NCBI GenBank assembly: GCA_018982785.1
Contig: JAHHEN010000005.1
Span: forward strand, 347,255-411,254
Reading direction: 5' to 3'
Source of the DNA: Enterococcus innesii
GTDB lineage: Bacteria > Bacillota > Bacilli > Lactobacillales > Enterococcaceae
Length of the DNA: 64,000 bases
Part shown: piece after piece, positions 1-14,137 of the stretch
Layout of the letters: the number at the start of each line of letters is the position of its first letter
Position numbering within the stretch: the stretch's first letter is position 1
The notes under the pieces: model-generated
Told to the model about the DNA's origin: nothing
What the model saw: the letters and a program-made list of their open reading frames with translations, nothing else
Databases searched by the model: none
Position numbers and translations under genes: made by a program

Positions 1-344
1 GCTCCTTGATAAAATTCAGCCATCCCAGCGCAATTGGCATCATTTTCGATGGTTACTGGTACCCCAAATGCTGTTTCGAGTTCTGAGTAAATATCAAACC
101 CATGGATATAAGGGATCGCACTGATGCCGTCGATCCGCCGCTCTTGGGCATTGACCGCACCCGGCGCACTGATCCCGACCCCTTCGATCTCTTCGTTTAC
201 GCTTGTTCTCACTTGCTGCAGCTGGGTTTTCATTTCCTCCCAAGTATTTGGAGTAGTAAATTTGCCTTTACTCACCAAAGAATCTTGTGACCAGACGCCG
301 TATTTTACTGCTGAACCACCCATATCAAAGACTAAAATCGCCAT
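1..344 (-). CDS. ROK family sugar kinase or regulator, N-terminal part
   Basis: Reads leftwards from an ATG at 344 and runs off the window edge, so only about 114 residues are visible. The start has the ROK phosphate-binding pattern DMGGS followed by a Lys (residues 7-15). Near the visible end is ENDANCA, which matches the conserved ROK segment that holds the catalytic-base region. No HTH lies ahead of the kinase domain, which favours a sugar kinase over a NagC/XylR-type repressor. Substrate cannot be told from this fragment. The neighbouring GNAT gene ends about 130 bp away on the same strand, with no evidence of coupling. Confidence 0.85.
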   Translation of the reverse strand, partial: MAILVFDMGGSAVKYGVWSQDSLVSKGKFTTPNTWEEMKTQLQQVRTSVNEEIEGVGISAPGAVNAQERRIDGISAIPYIHGFDIYSELETAFGVPVTIENDANCAGMAEFYQG

Positions 345-470
345 TTTTTCCCCTCAATCCTTTATTATTCTGATACTATCTATTTTACCGTAAGTCCCCG
401 CATGAAGAAAGCGATTTCCGATAACAATAAAAAAAACAGCCTAAAATCGACATAGACTATCTCTATGGGA

Positions 471-929
471 TTAGAGCTGCTTTTCCAAAATAACTTGATC
501 GATCAACTGCTGCCCATTTTCGAAAATCGGTTCAGCATAGTGGGTGGTGAAATAATTTTTCACCCGGTCTTTTTCAACATAGCCTTGCTTTTGGTACAAA
601 GTCAAGGCTGCAGAGGGCAGACTACCGGTTTTGATCACGACAAGAGGGTGTTTTGCACCTTGCTGCTGACTAAGAATCGCTTTTTCGGCAGCTTGCAACA
701 ATTGACCCCCAATGCCCCTTCCTTGCTTTGCTGGGGAGACAGCCACATTCATTATCTCCCACTTTGTGCCTTGGTCTTGATACACTAAGACACCGATCAC
801 TTCTCCATCTTCTTCATAAACAAGCGTCTGGCTGTCATATAGATAGCCTTCTACAACTGTTTTTTCAGGATCCGCATCCAGCAACAGTGACCAAGGATAC
901 GCTTCATTAGGGTGGATTGGACGAATCAT
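471..929 (-). CDS. GNAT family N-acetyltransferase
   Basis: A complete 152-residue protein. Its middle has the acetyl-CoA loop of the GNAT fold (VAVSPAKQGRGIGGQLL, around residues 62-78). This is followed by a helix and the usual late segment with Leu-Tyr and Gly-Tyr (LYQKQGY) that closes the acetyl-CoA site. Length is normal for a single-domain GNAT. The acceptor (amine, peptide or antibiotic) cannot be predicted. It stands alone between the ROK gene and yidD, both on the same strand. Confidence 0.85.
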   Translation of the reverse strand: MIRPIHPNEAYPWSLLLDADPEKTVVEGYLYDSQTLVYEEDGEVIGVLVYQDQGTKWEIMNVAVSPAKQGRGIGGQLLQAAEKAILSQQQGAKHPLVVIKTGSLPSAALTLYQKQGYVEKDRVKNYFTTHYAEPIFENGQQLIDQVILEKQL

Positions 930-963
930 GTTTTTCTTCCTTTTCTTTTTCTCTTATGTTCGT

Positions 964-1238
964 TTAACTTTTCCGATAACGGTATGTTGGTTTGACTTTA
1001 TCATCAGTGTTACGTTTTAACGTAAAGGTCTGAGGCACGTAGTCGATTCCCCCTTTACAAAAGGATGGCACCGTAAGATACGTGCGATTCCCATCAAGCC
1101 TCCCTTAGCAGCCCCATGGACCTGGATCGCTTGGATCATGTATCCTGAGCAAGTCGGATAATAACGACAGCTAGGAGGAAATAATGGGGAAATAAAACGT
1201 TGATAGAAACGAACAAAGCCAATCAAAAGTTTACTCAT
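964..1238 (-). CDS. yidD: YidD, membrane protein insertion efficiency factor (frameshifted in this sequence)
   Basis: Small amphipathic protein of the YidD family, thought to help insert membrane proteins alongside YidC. The visible family signature is [20 protein letters not shown] (about residues 9-28) and RCHPF near the end. The best start is the ATG at 1238, giving MSKLLIGF; the frame is open further upstream to 1307. As written, the frame ends at 1017 with an unnatural tail. The family ending VKGGIDYVP appears in the next frame, as if one G were missing from the C-run at 1049-1053. Restored length is 91 residues with the stop at 964. Likely a sequencing error, see findings. Confidence 0.85.
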
Positions 1239-1287
1239 TTCTTGCCAACCTTTCTTTTTATGATCACGATGCAGTAAAGACAGATAG

Positions 1288-1327
1288 AAAAAACTAGGAC
1301 TCAGCACGAGGCGTAAGTCCTAGTTTT
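1288..1327 (-). terminator. Rho-independent terminator after epuA
   Basis: A perfect 12-base inverted repeat (AAAACTAGGACT and AGTCCTAGTTTT) with a 14-base loop. It is followed on the minus strand by a run of T. It starts a few bases after the epuA stop, so it probably ends the murA-epuA transcript. Confidence 0.85.
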
Positions 1328-1330
1328 GGT

Positions 1331-1507
1331 TTACTTCATAAACTCAAAGATATGATTCCAAAGACTTGGAGAGAAGACTTTAAAAGGACTACCGTCGCCA
1401 ATCACTCCATAGCCAATCATTGTTCCAGCTAAGAACAATAAAATAGCTAACAAAATGACGATTAGAATTTTTATCAAGCTAGTTAGAATGTAACGGTTCA
1501 ACTTCAC
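1331..1507 (-). CDS. epuA: EpuA-like small membrane protein (DNA-directed RNA polymerase subunit beta family)
   Basis: A 58-residue ORF starting with GTG at 1507, with an AGGAGAG ribosome site just ahead. It has one hydrophobic segment (roughly residues 9-32, ILTSLIKILIVILLAILL) and then the family pattern GYGVIGDGSPFKVFSP. Proteins with this pattern are annotated in databases as 'DNA-directed RNA polymerase subunit beta' or EpuA and usually lie just after murA, as here (20 bp after the murA stop). The database name is probably misleading: nothing visible supports polymerase activity. Function unknown, membrane location likely. Confidence 0.85.
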   Translation of the reverse strand: MKLNRYILTSLIKILIVILLAILLFLAGTMIGYGVIGDGSPFKVFSPSLWNHIFEFMK

Positions 1508-1527
1508 TTTATTCTCTCCTACTCCTA

Positions 1528-2820
1528 CTAAGCGTTTACTGGTACGGTTTCTTCAACTGCTTCAGAAACTCGTTCCACAGAAGCACCTAATTGCTGCAAT
1601 TTTTCATGGAATTTGTAATAGCCACGATCCAAATATTTTAGATTGCGGACACGTGTCCGACCAGTTGAACGCAGACCTAATAAAATCAACGCTGCGGCAG
1701 CACGTAAATCCGTCGCATAGACCAGCGCACCTTGCAATTCATGACCGCCTTCGATCACTGCTATGTTGCCGTCGATTTTGACATGAGCATTCATCCGACG
1801 CATTTCTTCTAAATGTTGGAAACGATTCTCAAATACCGTTTCATTCACAACACTTGTTCCAGCTGCTAAAAGTTGAATAGCAGACATTTGCGCTTGCATG
1901 TCCGTAGGAAAACCTGGGTGAGGCATTGTTTTCACATCTGTTGCCTTCAATTTTTCAGGTCCAACGACACGAATCCCTTCAGCTACTTCAGTCACTTCTG
2001 CGCCCATTTCGATCAATTTTGAAATCAATGGACGATTGTGTTCTGAGATTGCATCTTTAATAATAACGTCTCCTTGAGTCATCGCAGCTGCAACCATAAA
2101 GGTTCCTGCTTCGATACGGTCTTGGACGATCGAATGATCTACTGCATGCAGGTGTTCGACCCCTTCGATACGCATCGTTTCGGTTCCTGCACCAAAGACC
2201 TTGGCACCCATTTTGTTTAAAATGTTTGCTAAATCGACGATTTCAGGTTCACGAGCGACGTTTTCAATGATGGTGATGCCTTTAGCTTTTACGGCAGCCA
2301 TCATGATATTTTGCGTTGCGCCGACACTTGGGAAATCCAAGTAAATGCTATTGCCTTTTAACTCATCGGCGATCGCTTCTATGTATCCATCTTTTTGGAT
2401 GATTTGAGCGCCTAGTGCTTGAAATCCCTTCAAATGTAGATCAATTGGTCGTTTGCCGATTGCACAGCCGCCAGGCATTGCCACTTTGGCATGACCATTA
2501 CGGGCTAACAAAGGTCCCATGACTACGATTGAAGCGCGCATTTGGCTTACATACTCATACGGTGCTTCGATCGCTAACTCTTGTGATGCATCGATCGTCA
2601 TCGTATTGTTTTCTTCTTCAAAATCGATTGCGACATTTAAATGCCGAATCACTTCTTTCATTGTTAATACATCGGAAAGGATCGGTACATTTGTTAATGT
2701 CGTTGTTCCTTCTTCCGCTAATAAGCTTGCCGCTAAGATAGGTAGAACAGCATTTTTTGCCCCTTCGATCTTCACTGTTCCAGTTAATCGATTACCACCT
2801 TGAACGATCATCTCTTCCAT
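1528..2820 (-). CDS. murA: UDP-N-acetylglucosamine 1-carboxyvinyltransferase MurA
   Basis: Catalyses the first committed step of peptidoglycan synthesis, transferring enolpyruvate from PEP to UDP-GlcNAc in the cytoplasm. The 430-residue length is normal. The N-terminus has the substrate motif [12 protein letters not shown] (residues 20-31). The fosfomycin-target cysteine is at residue 119 in [15 protein letters not shown]. Its position next to the atp operon and a DUF1146 gene is typical of the murA1 paralogue in Firmicutes. It is followed after 20 bp by epuA and their shared terminator. Confidence 0.97.
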   Translation of the reverse strand: MEEMIVQGGNRLTGTVKIEGAKNAVLPILAASLLAEEGTTTLTNVPILSDVLTMKEVIRHLNVAIDFEEENNTMTIDASQELAIEAPYEYVSQMRASIVVMGPLLARNGHAKVAMPGGCAIGKRPIDLHLKGFQALGAQIIQKDGYIEAIADELKGNSIYLDFPSVGATQNIMMAAVKAKGITIIENVAREPEIVDLANILNKMGAKVFGAGTETMRIEGVEHLHAVDHSIVQDRIEAGTFMVAAAMTQGDVIIKDAISEHNRPLISKLIEMGAEVTEVAEGIRVVGPEKLKATDVKTMPHPGFPTDMQAQMSAIQLLAAGTSVVNETVFENRFQHLEEMRRMNAHVKIDGNIAVIEGGHELQGALVYATDLRAAAALILLGLRSTGRTRVRNLKYLDRGYYKFHEKLQQLGASVERVSEAVEETVPVNA

Positions 2821-2910
2821 TTATGTTCCCTCCAAATAATGCAGTGACTCACACAAATCTTGCCAATTATAGCATAATATTCGGTGTTTTTGCATATATT
2901 AATGAAATTC

Positions 2911-3144
2911 TTAAAAACCTGTTAAAAATAAATTACGACATAACGCAATCAACTCAAGGAAAAAAGTACTGGCGGTGTAGCCTAATGCAATCGCAAGAAA
3001 CACCATGACCATTCGTATCTGAGTCGTTCGTAAGGCTTTAAAAAAAGCATCGATCCGCACAGATTGCAATGCCCAAAATGCTAAATAGATGAACGCTAAA
3101 TGACTCACGATTCGAATGATTGCATCAATTCCATACACTTGCAT
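2911..3144 (-). CDS. DUF1146 family small membrane protein (YwzB-like)
   Basis: A 77-residue protein with two predicted transmembrane stretches (about residues 7-27 and 43-65). The family-like start is MQVYGIDAIIRI, followed by a short basic loop (LRTTQIRMVMVF). The ATG at 3144 is chosen because AAGGAG lies 8 bases ahead; the frame is open to 3165. The YwzB/DUF1146 family sits between the atp operon and murA in many Firmicutes, which is the arrangement here. Function unknown. Confidence 0.8.
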   Translation of the reverse strand: MQVYGIDAIIRIVSHLAFIYLAFWALQSVRIDAFFKALRTTQIRMVMVFLAIALGYTASTFFLELIALCRNLFLTGF

Positions 3145-3283
3145 ACTTCCTGCTCCTTTTTTCATAATTGAACATTCCTATCATACCACAAAGATGTCAA
3201 GATAAAAAATAATCTTTCTTGAAACCTTCATGAAAAGACTTTAAAAAGTTTTTAAAACGTTTTCTTGGAGAAACAAAAAAACA

Positions 3284-3309
3284 AAGGCAAGATGCCCTTG
3301 TTTTTTTAG
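3284..3309 (-). terminator. Rho-independent terminator of the atp operon
   Basis: Inverted repeat around AACAAGGGCA - TCT - TGCCTTTGTT, followed on the minus strand by TTTTTTTG. It overlaps the atpC stop at 3306 and is the only strong terminator seen between atpB and atpC, so it closes the eight-gene operon. Confidence 0.85.
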
Positions 3310-3728
3310 GAATGTTTTGACACGTTGATTCGATTGATGGCGCGGTGCAAAGCAACCGTTGCGCGACGAAGCTGGTCGATATCTTCGACTTGTTTGGCCT
3401 CTTCGATTTGACGTTCTGCACGTTGTTTTGCTCTTTCTGCCCGTGAAACGTCGATGTCGCGATCACGTTCCGCACTATCGGCTACGATGGAGACAACATT
3501 GTCCCGCACTTCAAGGATACCGCCATTGACGGCGACCCAGTCGACGTGAGTATCCGAATCGATCCGTTTGACCCGGACTTCATCAATCGTCAAAGGAACG
3601 ATGATTGGGGCATGATGCGGCAAAATACCGATCTCGCCATCTGTCGTACGTGCAACCACGATTTTCGCGTGGTGATCGTAAACCAAACCAGCAGGTGTCA
3701 CCACATTGACTGTTAAAAATTGATCCAT
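3306..3728 (-). CDS. atpC: ATP synthase F1 subunit epsilon
   Basis: A 140-residue epsilon subunit. The N-terminal beta-sandwich carries the family pattern ([47 protein letters not shown]). It is followed by a two-helix tail rich in Arg and Glu (residues about 85-135) that can act as the regulatory brake on ATP hydrolysis. It is the last gene of the atp operon. Confidence 0.96.
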   Translation of the reverse strand: MDQFLTVNVVTPAGLVYDHHAKIVVARTTDGEIGILPHHAPIIVPLTIDEVRVKRIDSDTHVDWVAVNGGILEVRDNVVSIVADSAERDRDIDVSRAERAKQRAERQIEEAKQVEDIDQLRRATVALHRAINRINVSKHS

Positions 3729-3759
3729 GAGGTTCCCCTCTTTCTTCGAGGCTGGTTAA

Positions 3760-5164
<1,405 letters not shown>

Positions 5165-5190
5165 TCGTATTCCTCCATTCGTTCTTGAAA

Positions 5191-6092
5191 CTATTCTAAC
5201 GCGGATGCCCCCGCCACAATTTCAGTAATTTCTTGGGTGATTGCGCCTTGGCGCGCTCGGTTGTAAGAGATCGTCAAGTCCCCAATAATATTTTTGGCAT
5301 TATCTGTTGCTGTTTTCATCGCTGTCATTCCGGCAGCATGCTCGGCTGTTTTTGCGTCAACAATCGCACCATAAATCAAGCTTTCAGCGTATTGAGGCAG
5401 TAATTGATTCAAAATCGCTTCTCTAGAAGGTTCAAACAAGTATTCTTGTTCATAACTTTCGGCTTCTTCAGGATCTAGATCGGAAATCGGCAACATTTTC
5501 TCCACACGAAATTGGCTAGTCAATGAGTTGATATGATGGTTATAACACACATATAATTCATCGAAGACTTCGTTTTGGTACATCGTTGTCGCCAATGTTA
5601 CGATTTTACGCACCTCGTCAAAGCTTGGTTGATCCGAAAGGTTTCTTAACTCGTACGCCAAATTGATGCCCCGTGCTTTGAAAAAGTCGGCGCCAGTTGC
5701 ACCAATGGCAATCATGACATACTCTTCTTCTTTTGCATGGTCTTCGTCCAGCATGGTCATCATTTGCTTCAAGATGGAACTATTGTAGCCGCCCACTAGA
5801 CCGCCATCAGAAGTGATGACAATATAGCCTGTGCGTTTGACCGGACGACTAACCAACATACTGTTATAGTTCACACCATCTTTAGGACCGGAACCTGCAA
5901 GATCGGAAAGCTGCTGCGCAGTTAAATGCGTAACGATTTCACGTACTTTGTTGGCATACACTTGAAACTGTTTCGAATGAGCTTCAGATTTTGTTAATTT
6001 TGCAGCTGAAACCATTTGCATGGCCTTTGTGATTTGGCTGGTTTTTTTGTTGAGGCAATTCGTTGCTTGATTTCATTTAATGAAGCAGCCAT
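5191..6092 (-). CDS. atpG: ATP synthase F1 subunit gamma (frameshift near the start)
   Basis: Central rotor shaft of F1. The true start is the ATG at 6092 ([17 protein letters not shown]), behind a GAGGTGAG ribosome site. The T-run at 6042-6048 is one base short, which throws the first 19 codons out of frame with the rest. Restored, the protein is 300 residues and has the expected [11 protein letters not shown] near the start and the conserved C-terminal helix ([20 protein letters not shown]). Lies between atpA and atpD. Confidence 0.94.
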
Positions 6093-6107
6093 TTTCTCTC
6101 ACCTCTT

Positions 6108-7676
<1,569 letters not shown>

Positions 7677-7687
7677 TTATCTCTTGT

Positions 7688-8230
7688 TTATCTGCCGATT
7701 TTTTGTCGCAGATAATCCAGTTGGCTCTTAATACTACCGTCGATCACTTGATGATTTGCTTCAACGATGACACCGCCTAAAATCGTTGGATCGATCGTTT
7801 CTTTCAATTGTGCCTGCTTGTACCCAAGCTTATCGGCGATTTGCTTTTCAATTTTGCTTTTTTGTTCTGCTGACAAAGCAACAGCCGTTGTGATCGTTCC
7901 GAGAACAAGACCTTGATATTCATCGTAACGACGTTCGTATTCATCAATGATCAGCAATAGATCATCCATGCGATCATATTCATAAACGATCTCTAAGAAA
8001 TTTCTGACCAAGCCTTCAAAGCCCTTCAGCAATTGATCGACTAATTGTCTTTTCTCATGAAGATCCAAACGGTTATCGGTCACGATTTGGCCGAATGTTG
8101 GAATCTCCTGATAAATCTGACGCAAGGTCATTAATTCTTGGTAAACTTCTGTCAAGCGTTGTTCTTCCATCGCCAATTCGAACAAGGCTTTTCCATAGCG
8201 TTTTCCCACTGTGAATTTATCGAGTTTCAT
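7688..8230 (-). CDS. atpH: ATP synthase F1 subunit delta
   Basis: A 180-residue stator subunit linking F1 to the b stalk. Starts MKLDKFTVGKRYGKALFELA, the usual delta opening. Near the end it has the family motif DPTILGGVIVE (about residues 148-158). It overlaps the end of atpF by 14 bases, implying coupled translation. Confidence 0.95.
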   Translation of the reverse strand: MKLDKFTVGKRYGKALFELAMEEQRLTEVYQELMTLRQIYQEIPTFGQIVTDNRLDLHEKRQLVDQLLKGFEGLVRNFLEIVYEYDRMDDLLLIIDEYERRYDEYQGLVLGTITTAVALSAEQKSKIEKQIADKLGYKQAQLKETIDPTILGGVIVEANHQVIDGSIKSQLDYLRQKIGR

Positions 8231-8741
8231 TAACTGAACCCAAGCCTTCGATATATTGATTGATTAGGGATTCATGATTTTCGGGAGTCAATTCGCGGCC
8301 TAAGATTTTTTCTGCGATTTGAAGCGAAAGTTCTGCCACATCATCTTTCACTTCTTTTAACGCAGTTTCTTTTTCAAGGGTGATATCTGAGTTGGCTTTT
8401 TCTTTCAAACGAGCCACTTCTTCTTTGGTCTCGCTCAAAATATTTTGCCGACTCAATTCCCCGCTATCTTTGGCGCTCTTGATGATCTCCGCAGCTTCAG
8501 AATGAGAACGTGCCAATTTTTCTTGGCGTTCTTTTTCTAATTTTGCTGCATTCAAGCGTGATTGTTCCGCTGAATCCAAATCATTGGCGATTTTATCTTC
8601 CCGTTTTTGCATCATGCTACTGATGGCATCCCATGCAAAATGTTTCAATAAGAATAGCAAAAGAAGAATTGATCCGCTGACAACGATAATATTGCCAAGC
8701 ATTGGATTTTGAACTTCCGCCATAACCAACTGATTTAGCAT
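8217..8741 (-). CDS. atpF: ATP synthase Fo subunit b
   Basis: A 174-residue stator protein with one N-terminal membrane helix (about residues 17-36) and then a long charged coiled coil that reaches up to F1. The transition FAWDAISSMMQKREDKI is typical. Its 3' end overlaps atpH. The gap to atpE is 88 bp, wider than the others in this operon. Confidence 0.95.
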   Translation of the reverse strand: MLNQLVMAEVQNPMLGNIIVVSGSILLLLFLLKHFAWDAISSMMQKREDKIANDLDSAEQSRLNAAKLEKERQEKLARSHSEAAEIIKSAKDSGELSRQNILSETKEEVARLKEKANSDITLEKETALKEVKDDVAELSLQIAEKILGRELTPENHESLINQYIEGLGSVNETR

Positions 8742-8829
8742 AACGATTCTTCCTTTCTGAAAGTCATTGTTTCATTAGAAAAAAGCAAAAACGAGTGCAA
8801 TTGTTCGTTTCTGCCTTTTCGTGCTTGTC

Positions 8830-9054
<225 letters not shown>

Positions 9055-9074
9055 CTAATTGTATGTCGATTCGA

Positions 9075-9800
<726 letters not shown>

Positions 9801-9870
9801 TCACCTCTTTTCCTGTCATCTCCAGAAAAAAATCTGGTGTTACAATGCGTTTCCTCTCATAACAATCGGT

Positions 9871-9899
9871 ATCATACCACCACGAATGGAAAATTTCAA
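9871..9899 (-). promoter_or_regulatory. Sigma-70 type promoter of the atp operon
   Basis: On the minus strand, TTGAAA (9894-9899) and TATGAT (9871-9876) are separated by exactly 17 bases, with a TGG extended element just before the -10. It lies about 80 bp upstream of atpB in a gene-free stretch (9795-10087) and points into the operon. Confidence 0.75.
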
Positions 9900-10074
9900 A
9901 GCATTTTCAAGAAAATTAGACAAAAAACTCACAATGCTAAAAATCCTAAATTAAGTGAAAAATCCTCGTGTCGCTATGTGGAAGAAAAAGCCTGTTAAAT
10001 CAACAGCTTTCCCTTAAATGCTACCAAATTTAGCGTGATTTTCAAAGCGATAACCTCTGTCGGATTCTAAAAGA

Positions 10075-10106
10075 AGTTCTTAGAAAATTAGAAATTTCTA
10101 AGAACT
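10075..10106 (-). terminator. Probable terminator of the secG-est-rnr-smpB operon
   Basis: Inverted repeat AGTTCTTAGAAA and TTTCTAAGAACT overlapping the smpB stop. On the minus strand it is followed by TTCTTTTAG, a weak T-rich tail. Placement at the end of smpB supports termination, but the tail is not a strong T-run. Confidence 0.55.
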
Positions 10107-10546
10107 CGGTCAATTTGTCTTTCCTGATCTTTGCGTTTTAAGGATTCTCGCTTATCATACTCGCGTTTTCCTTTCGCTAAACCAATCAAAACTTTGGCAT
10201 AACCATCCTTGATATACACCTTTAATGGCACAATCGTCATACCCGTATTTTTTGTTTCGCCAATCAAACGAGCGATCTGCTTTTTGTGTAGCAACAGTTT
10301 TCTCGTCCGCAATGGGTCATGATTAAAAATGTTGCCTTGCTCGTAAGGACTGATATGCACATTGACTAAGAATGCCTCACCATTGCGAATGCGCACAAAG
10401 CCGTCTTTCAAATTGATCCGACTGTTGCGGATCGCCTTGATCTCGGTTCCTTGCAAGACGATCCCCGCTTCGATCGTATCGAGGATCGTGTAATCATGGC
10501 GGGCCTTTTTGTTTTGGGCGATTAATTTCCCTTCTCCTTTAGGCAC
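10088..10546 (-). CDS. smpB: SsrA-binding protein SmpB
   Basis: Partner of tmRNA in rescuing stalled ribosomes. The 152-residue protein has the family core ([29 protein letters not shown]) and the basic tail ([16 protein letters not shown]). The GTG at 10546 ([15 protein letters not shown]) is chosen because GGAGGG lies 7 bases ahead. An ATG just upstream is in another frame. The tmRNA gene itself is not visible next to it. Confidence 0.96.
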   Translation of the reverse strand: MPKGEGKLIAQNKKARHDYTILDTIEAGIVLQGTEIKAIRNSRINLKDGFVRIRNGEAFLVNVHISPYEQGNIFNHDPLRTRKLLLHKKQIARLIGETKNTGMTIVPLKVYIKDGYAKVLIGLAKGKREYDKRESLKRKDQERQIDRVLRNF

Positions 10547-10561
10547 GGGCCATCCCTCCAA

Positions 10562-12921
10562 TTATTTTTTCTTGATTCCTTTATAAAAAGGTTTTTTCTT
10601 TTTCACTTTGCCAGCTTTTTTCGGCTTGCCTTTGCCTGATTGTTCAAACCGTTTCCCTTGGTTTTTCTCAGGGTTTCGTTGTTTTTTTCCACGGCGGTTC
10701 GCTTCATTTTTTTGATGGTTGCTTCGTTTGTTAGCTTTTGGTGCTTGCAGTTTTTCAACTTCTTCTGCTGCTACCAGTTCGAAATCAATCTCTCTTGTTT
10801 CTGGATCAGCCTTTACGACTTTGATGCGAACTTTCTGACCAATTTTAAAGGTCAAGCCTGTCCGTTCCCCCACAAGTGCTAGATGGTTTTCCAAATAATG
10901 GAAGTAATCTTGCTTCAAGTTATTGATATGGATCAGCCCTTCAATCGTGTTAGGCAATTCAATAAACAAGCCAAACTTGACCACTGAACTGATGATACCG
11001 TCAAACTCTTCTCCTACTTTATCGGCCATATACTCAGCTTTTTTAAGCGCATCGACTTCTCTTTCTGCATCGACTGCTCGTCGTTCCATTTGGGAGCTGT
11101 GCATCGCGATGTCCGGCAAGATTTCCGCCCATTTGTTTTGGTTGGCTTCAGTGACATCTTCACTGTAAGAACGAATCAAGCGATGCACGATCAAGTCGGG
11201 GTACCGACGGATCGGTGACGTGAAGTGGGTATAATCTTCCGCTGCCAAACCATAGTGACCGACGTTTTCTTCAGAATACTTCGCTTGTTGCATACTTCTT
11301 AGTAGCATCGTATTGACAACCATTGCCTCTGGCTTATCTGCCACATCTTCAACCACTTTTTGTAGTTGTTTTGGTGAGATCGAGCCATTGGTCTGTTTGA
11401 CTACGATCCCTAAAGCAGACGCAAAATCAAAGAAGCGGCGCATTTTCTCTTCTTTGGTTCCTCATGGATCCGATAAATAAATGGTAAGTGCTTTCGATTG
11501 AAATGGCGCGCCACAGTTTCATTGGCTGCCAACATGAAGGATTCGATCAATCGCTCGCCGACACCACGTTCTCGCAGAACGATTTCTTGTGGGTGTCCTT
11601 CTCCATCGACTAAGACTTTCGCTTCTCGGTCTTCAAAAGAAACTGCCCCACGTTTGATGCGCATCGCTTCTAACACGTGATGCAAGGCGGCCATATCATG
11701 GAACATCGGTACTAGTTCCGCATATTTTTTGGTGGTTTCTGGATCATTATCTTCAATGATTTGATTGACTGCTTGATACGTCATCCGGGCACTTGTTTGA
11801 ATAATACTTTGGAAAATATTGTAATCCGTGACGATCCCCTCTTGATTGATCCACATTTCACAGCTCATGGTCAACCTTGGCACGTTTGGATTCAACGAAC
11901 AGATGCCGTTTGATAAACGCTGTGGGATCATTGGAATCACACGATCCGTAAGATAGACACTCGTTCCCCGATCAAACGCTTCTTTATCCAATGCGCTGTT
12001 TTCGGTCACATAATAAGAAACATCGGCGATATGCACGCCCAAATAGAAGCTGCCGTCAGGCAATGCTTTTACGGTCACCGCATCATCCAAATCTTTGGCA
12101 TCCGCTCCATCGATCGTTACAATCTGTTGATCTCGCAAATCCCGCCGTTCCGGAAAGTCGGCAGGATCGATCGTATCTGGTACTGCGTCTGCCGCTGCTA
12201 AGGTTTCTTCCTCGAATTTTGTGGGAATCCCGTTCGCCACGACGATCGATAATATATCCATTCCAGGATCGTTTTTATGTCCTACAACTTTCGTGATCAA
12301 CCCCTCTAAGCTTTTCGAATAACCTTTTTCTGGGTAATGGCTGATTTCAACGATCACAATGCTCCCATCTACAGGTCGAATCCCTTGAGCACCAATAAAC
12401 ACCTTTAATTCACTTAGTTTTTTATCTTTAGGCTGAACAACGCCATATAGATCCGACTCTTCGATCTCTTTTTCATCAAATAATGTAAACTCGCCGACCA
12501 ACTGACTGATGGCCCGTTGTTTGATCTCAACGACTTTCCCCTCTGCACCACGATCTGAGAAAGGATCCGCAACGTGCACGATGTCTACAGCAACGGTATC
12601 GCCGTCCATGGCATAGCCTGTTGCTTCTTTAGGGATATAAATATCGTCTTCTTCTTCATCCAACGTGACAAAACCGAAGCCCCGCTCGTTGGCTCGGAAA
12701 GTCCCTTCCACAAATACACGTTTCATGGGTAATTTCACTTTGCCTTTTTTGTTAAAAATCACACTGCCTTCTCGTTCCATCGCTGCTACTGTCTGGACAA
12801 GATTCTTAAAGTCTGTGCTTTTTTGAAGTCCTAGACCTTCAGCAATTTCTTCCATTGAAAAGCTTTTTTTGCGGCTTTCTTCGAGAAACTGAATGATTTT
12901 TGTTTTAATCGTTTCTGTCAT
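10562..12921 (-). CDS. rnr: Ribonuclease R (frameshifted in this sequence)
   Basis: Processive 3'-5' exoribonuclease that degrades structured RNA and works with tmRNA-SmpB. Order of domains: N-terminal winged helix (about 1-65), cold-shock OB domains, the RNB catalytic domain with the Asp cluster [12 protein letters not shown] (about residue 270), an S1 domain, and a Lys-rich tail. The frame breaks near residue 490. Adding one A at 11453-11455 joins RIHEEPKEEKM to [11 protein letters not shown] and gives a normal 786-residue enzyme. Located in the secG-est-rnr-smpB cluster. Confidence 0.94.
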
Positions 12922-12924
12922 AAC

Positions 12925-13677
12925 TCACTCTTTCCAAGCAAGTGTTTCTAAGAAAGCAAACACATCCTGCTCTAATTTTTTCCGTTCTGGTCCAACGGTC
13001 ACCACATGACCGCTTTCAGGATACCATTGAAGCGTATAGGGAACATGGGACAGTGCCTCTGCTGTTTTGAAAACTGTCTGTGGATCGATCATTTGATCCT
13101 TTCCTGCTTGCGCCAGGAAGATTGGGCGCTTGATTTTTCCTAAATGCCCAGCTGTGGTTTGTCCGACTGTTTCGATTCCTTGCAGCTGTTCTCTGACCTT
13201 ACGAGGGACTTCTGCCAATATTTCTTTTTGGGTCGCCTCGTCTAAATCAGCATAGGGTATGACCATTTCAGCATACTTTTCAAAATTGACTGGCACGTCA
13301 TTCTTGGTTTCAAATAATGGCGAACAAAACAGTCCGCCCCCCATCAATGTTGGATCTTGGGTCAAACGATCCATCGCTAAAATCCCACCCATGGAAAGTC
13401 CCAGAACAGCAACTTCCTCATAGCCTTTTTCTTTCACATAAGCAACTGCATCCGCAGCATCCTGCTGCCAAACAGCCATCCCTTGATTTAAGATATCATC
13501 TGGATTCGGTGTACCATGTCCAGTAAACATCGGTGTATAAACCGTGTAGTCTTTTTGTTCTAACGAACGACAAAGCATACGCACATCGTTAGGACTGCCT
13601 GAATAGGCATGGAACAAAATGACCGCTCGTTTGCCGTGTTCAGCAAAAACCGGTTTTGGTTGATTAAATGTTTTCAT
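12925..13677 (-). CDS. est: Carboxylesterase (monoacylglycerol-lipase-like alpha/beta hydrolase)
   Basis: A 250-residue alpha/beta hydrolase. The nucleophile elbow GLSMGG places Ser at about residue 95. The acid is probably Asp in AGKDQMIDPQ and the base is His in ESGHVVT. The oxyanion region is LFHAYSGSP. This is the Est type found in secG-rnr-smpB clusters of Firmicutes. The ATG at 13677 is preferred; the GTG at 13689 lies within the ribosome site. The gap to rnr is only 3 bp, so they are co-translated. Confidence 0.9.
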   Translation of the reverse strand: MKTFNQPKPVFAEHGKRAVILFHAYSGSPNDVRMLCRSLEQKDYTVYTPMFTGHGTPNPDDILNQGMAVWQQDAADAVAYVKEKGYEEVAVLGLSMGGILAMDRLTQDPTLMGGGLFCSPLFETKNDVPVNFEKYAEMVIPYADLDEATQKEILAEVPRKVREQLQGIETVGQTTAGHLGKIKRPIFLAQAGKDQMIDPQTVFKTAEALSHVPYTLQWYPESGHVVTVGPERKKLEQDVFAFLETLAWKE

Positions 13678-13760
13678 GTTTCCTTTCACCTCACGTCCAA
13701 TTCTACCATAGTTAGCAAGAATACTTCGACAAATGCGATCAAAATCTTCCCCTTAAAAAG

Positions 13761-13786
13761 AAAAAAACCTCTCTTTACGAGAGGTT
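13761..13786 (-). terminator. Rho-independent terminator after secG
   Basis: Perfect 8-base stem AACCTCTC / GAGAGGTT with a 5-base loop, followed on the minus strand by seven T. It lies 15 bp beyond the secG stop and ahead of est, so secG may be partly uncoupled from est-rnr-smpB. Confidence 0.85.
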
Positions 13787-13800
13787 CGCTAACAAAGTGA

Positions 13801-14037
13801 TTAGTTTGATGAAAGAAAAGCCAAAATAAAGAGCAAGACCATCCAAACAAAACCTAAAATGGCCGTTGAACGCTGCATCACCGCTTCAAATCCACGGGCT
13901 TTTTGCTTACCAAACAATTGATCTGCACCGCCGGTAAAGGCACTAGCTGCACTATTTTGCTTGCTAGGCTGCATCATGATCGTAATGACCATTAAAATCG
14001 AAATAACGATCACAGCAGTTAATAAGATGTTATACAC
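13801..14037 (-). CDS. secG: Preprotein translocase subunit SecG
   Basis: A 78-residue protein with two membrane helices (about residues 4-22 and 55-75) and a polar loop containing the family segment GGADQLFGKQKARGFEA. This is the housekeeping SecYEG partner, distinct from the accessory Sec genes further right. A GGAGG ribosome site lies just upstream. Confidence 0.95.
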   Translation of the reverse strand: MYNILLTAVIVISILMVITIMMQPSKQNSAASAFTGGADQLFGKQKARGFEAVMQRSTAILGFVWMVLLFILAFLSSN

Positions 14038-14137
14038 GTTAGCTCCTCCTTGCTTGCTAAAGTCGTCCTTTTCATTTTAGCATTTTCCGCTGGAAATTAC
14101 TACTCTCTTTTTGTCATTGCCCGTTGCATGATGGTTT

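Noticed and set aside
102..393. Plus-strand ORFs over the ROK gene
   Set aside because: The minus strand encodes a clear ROK N-terminus; the plus-strand frames are shadows.
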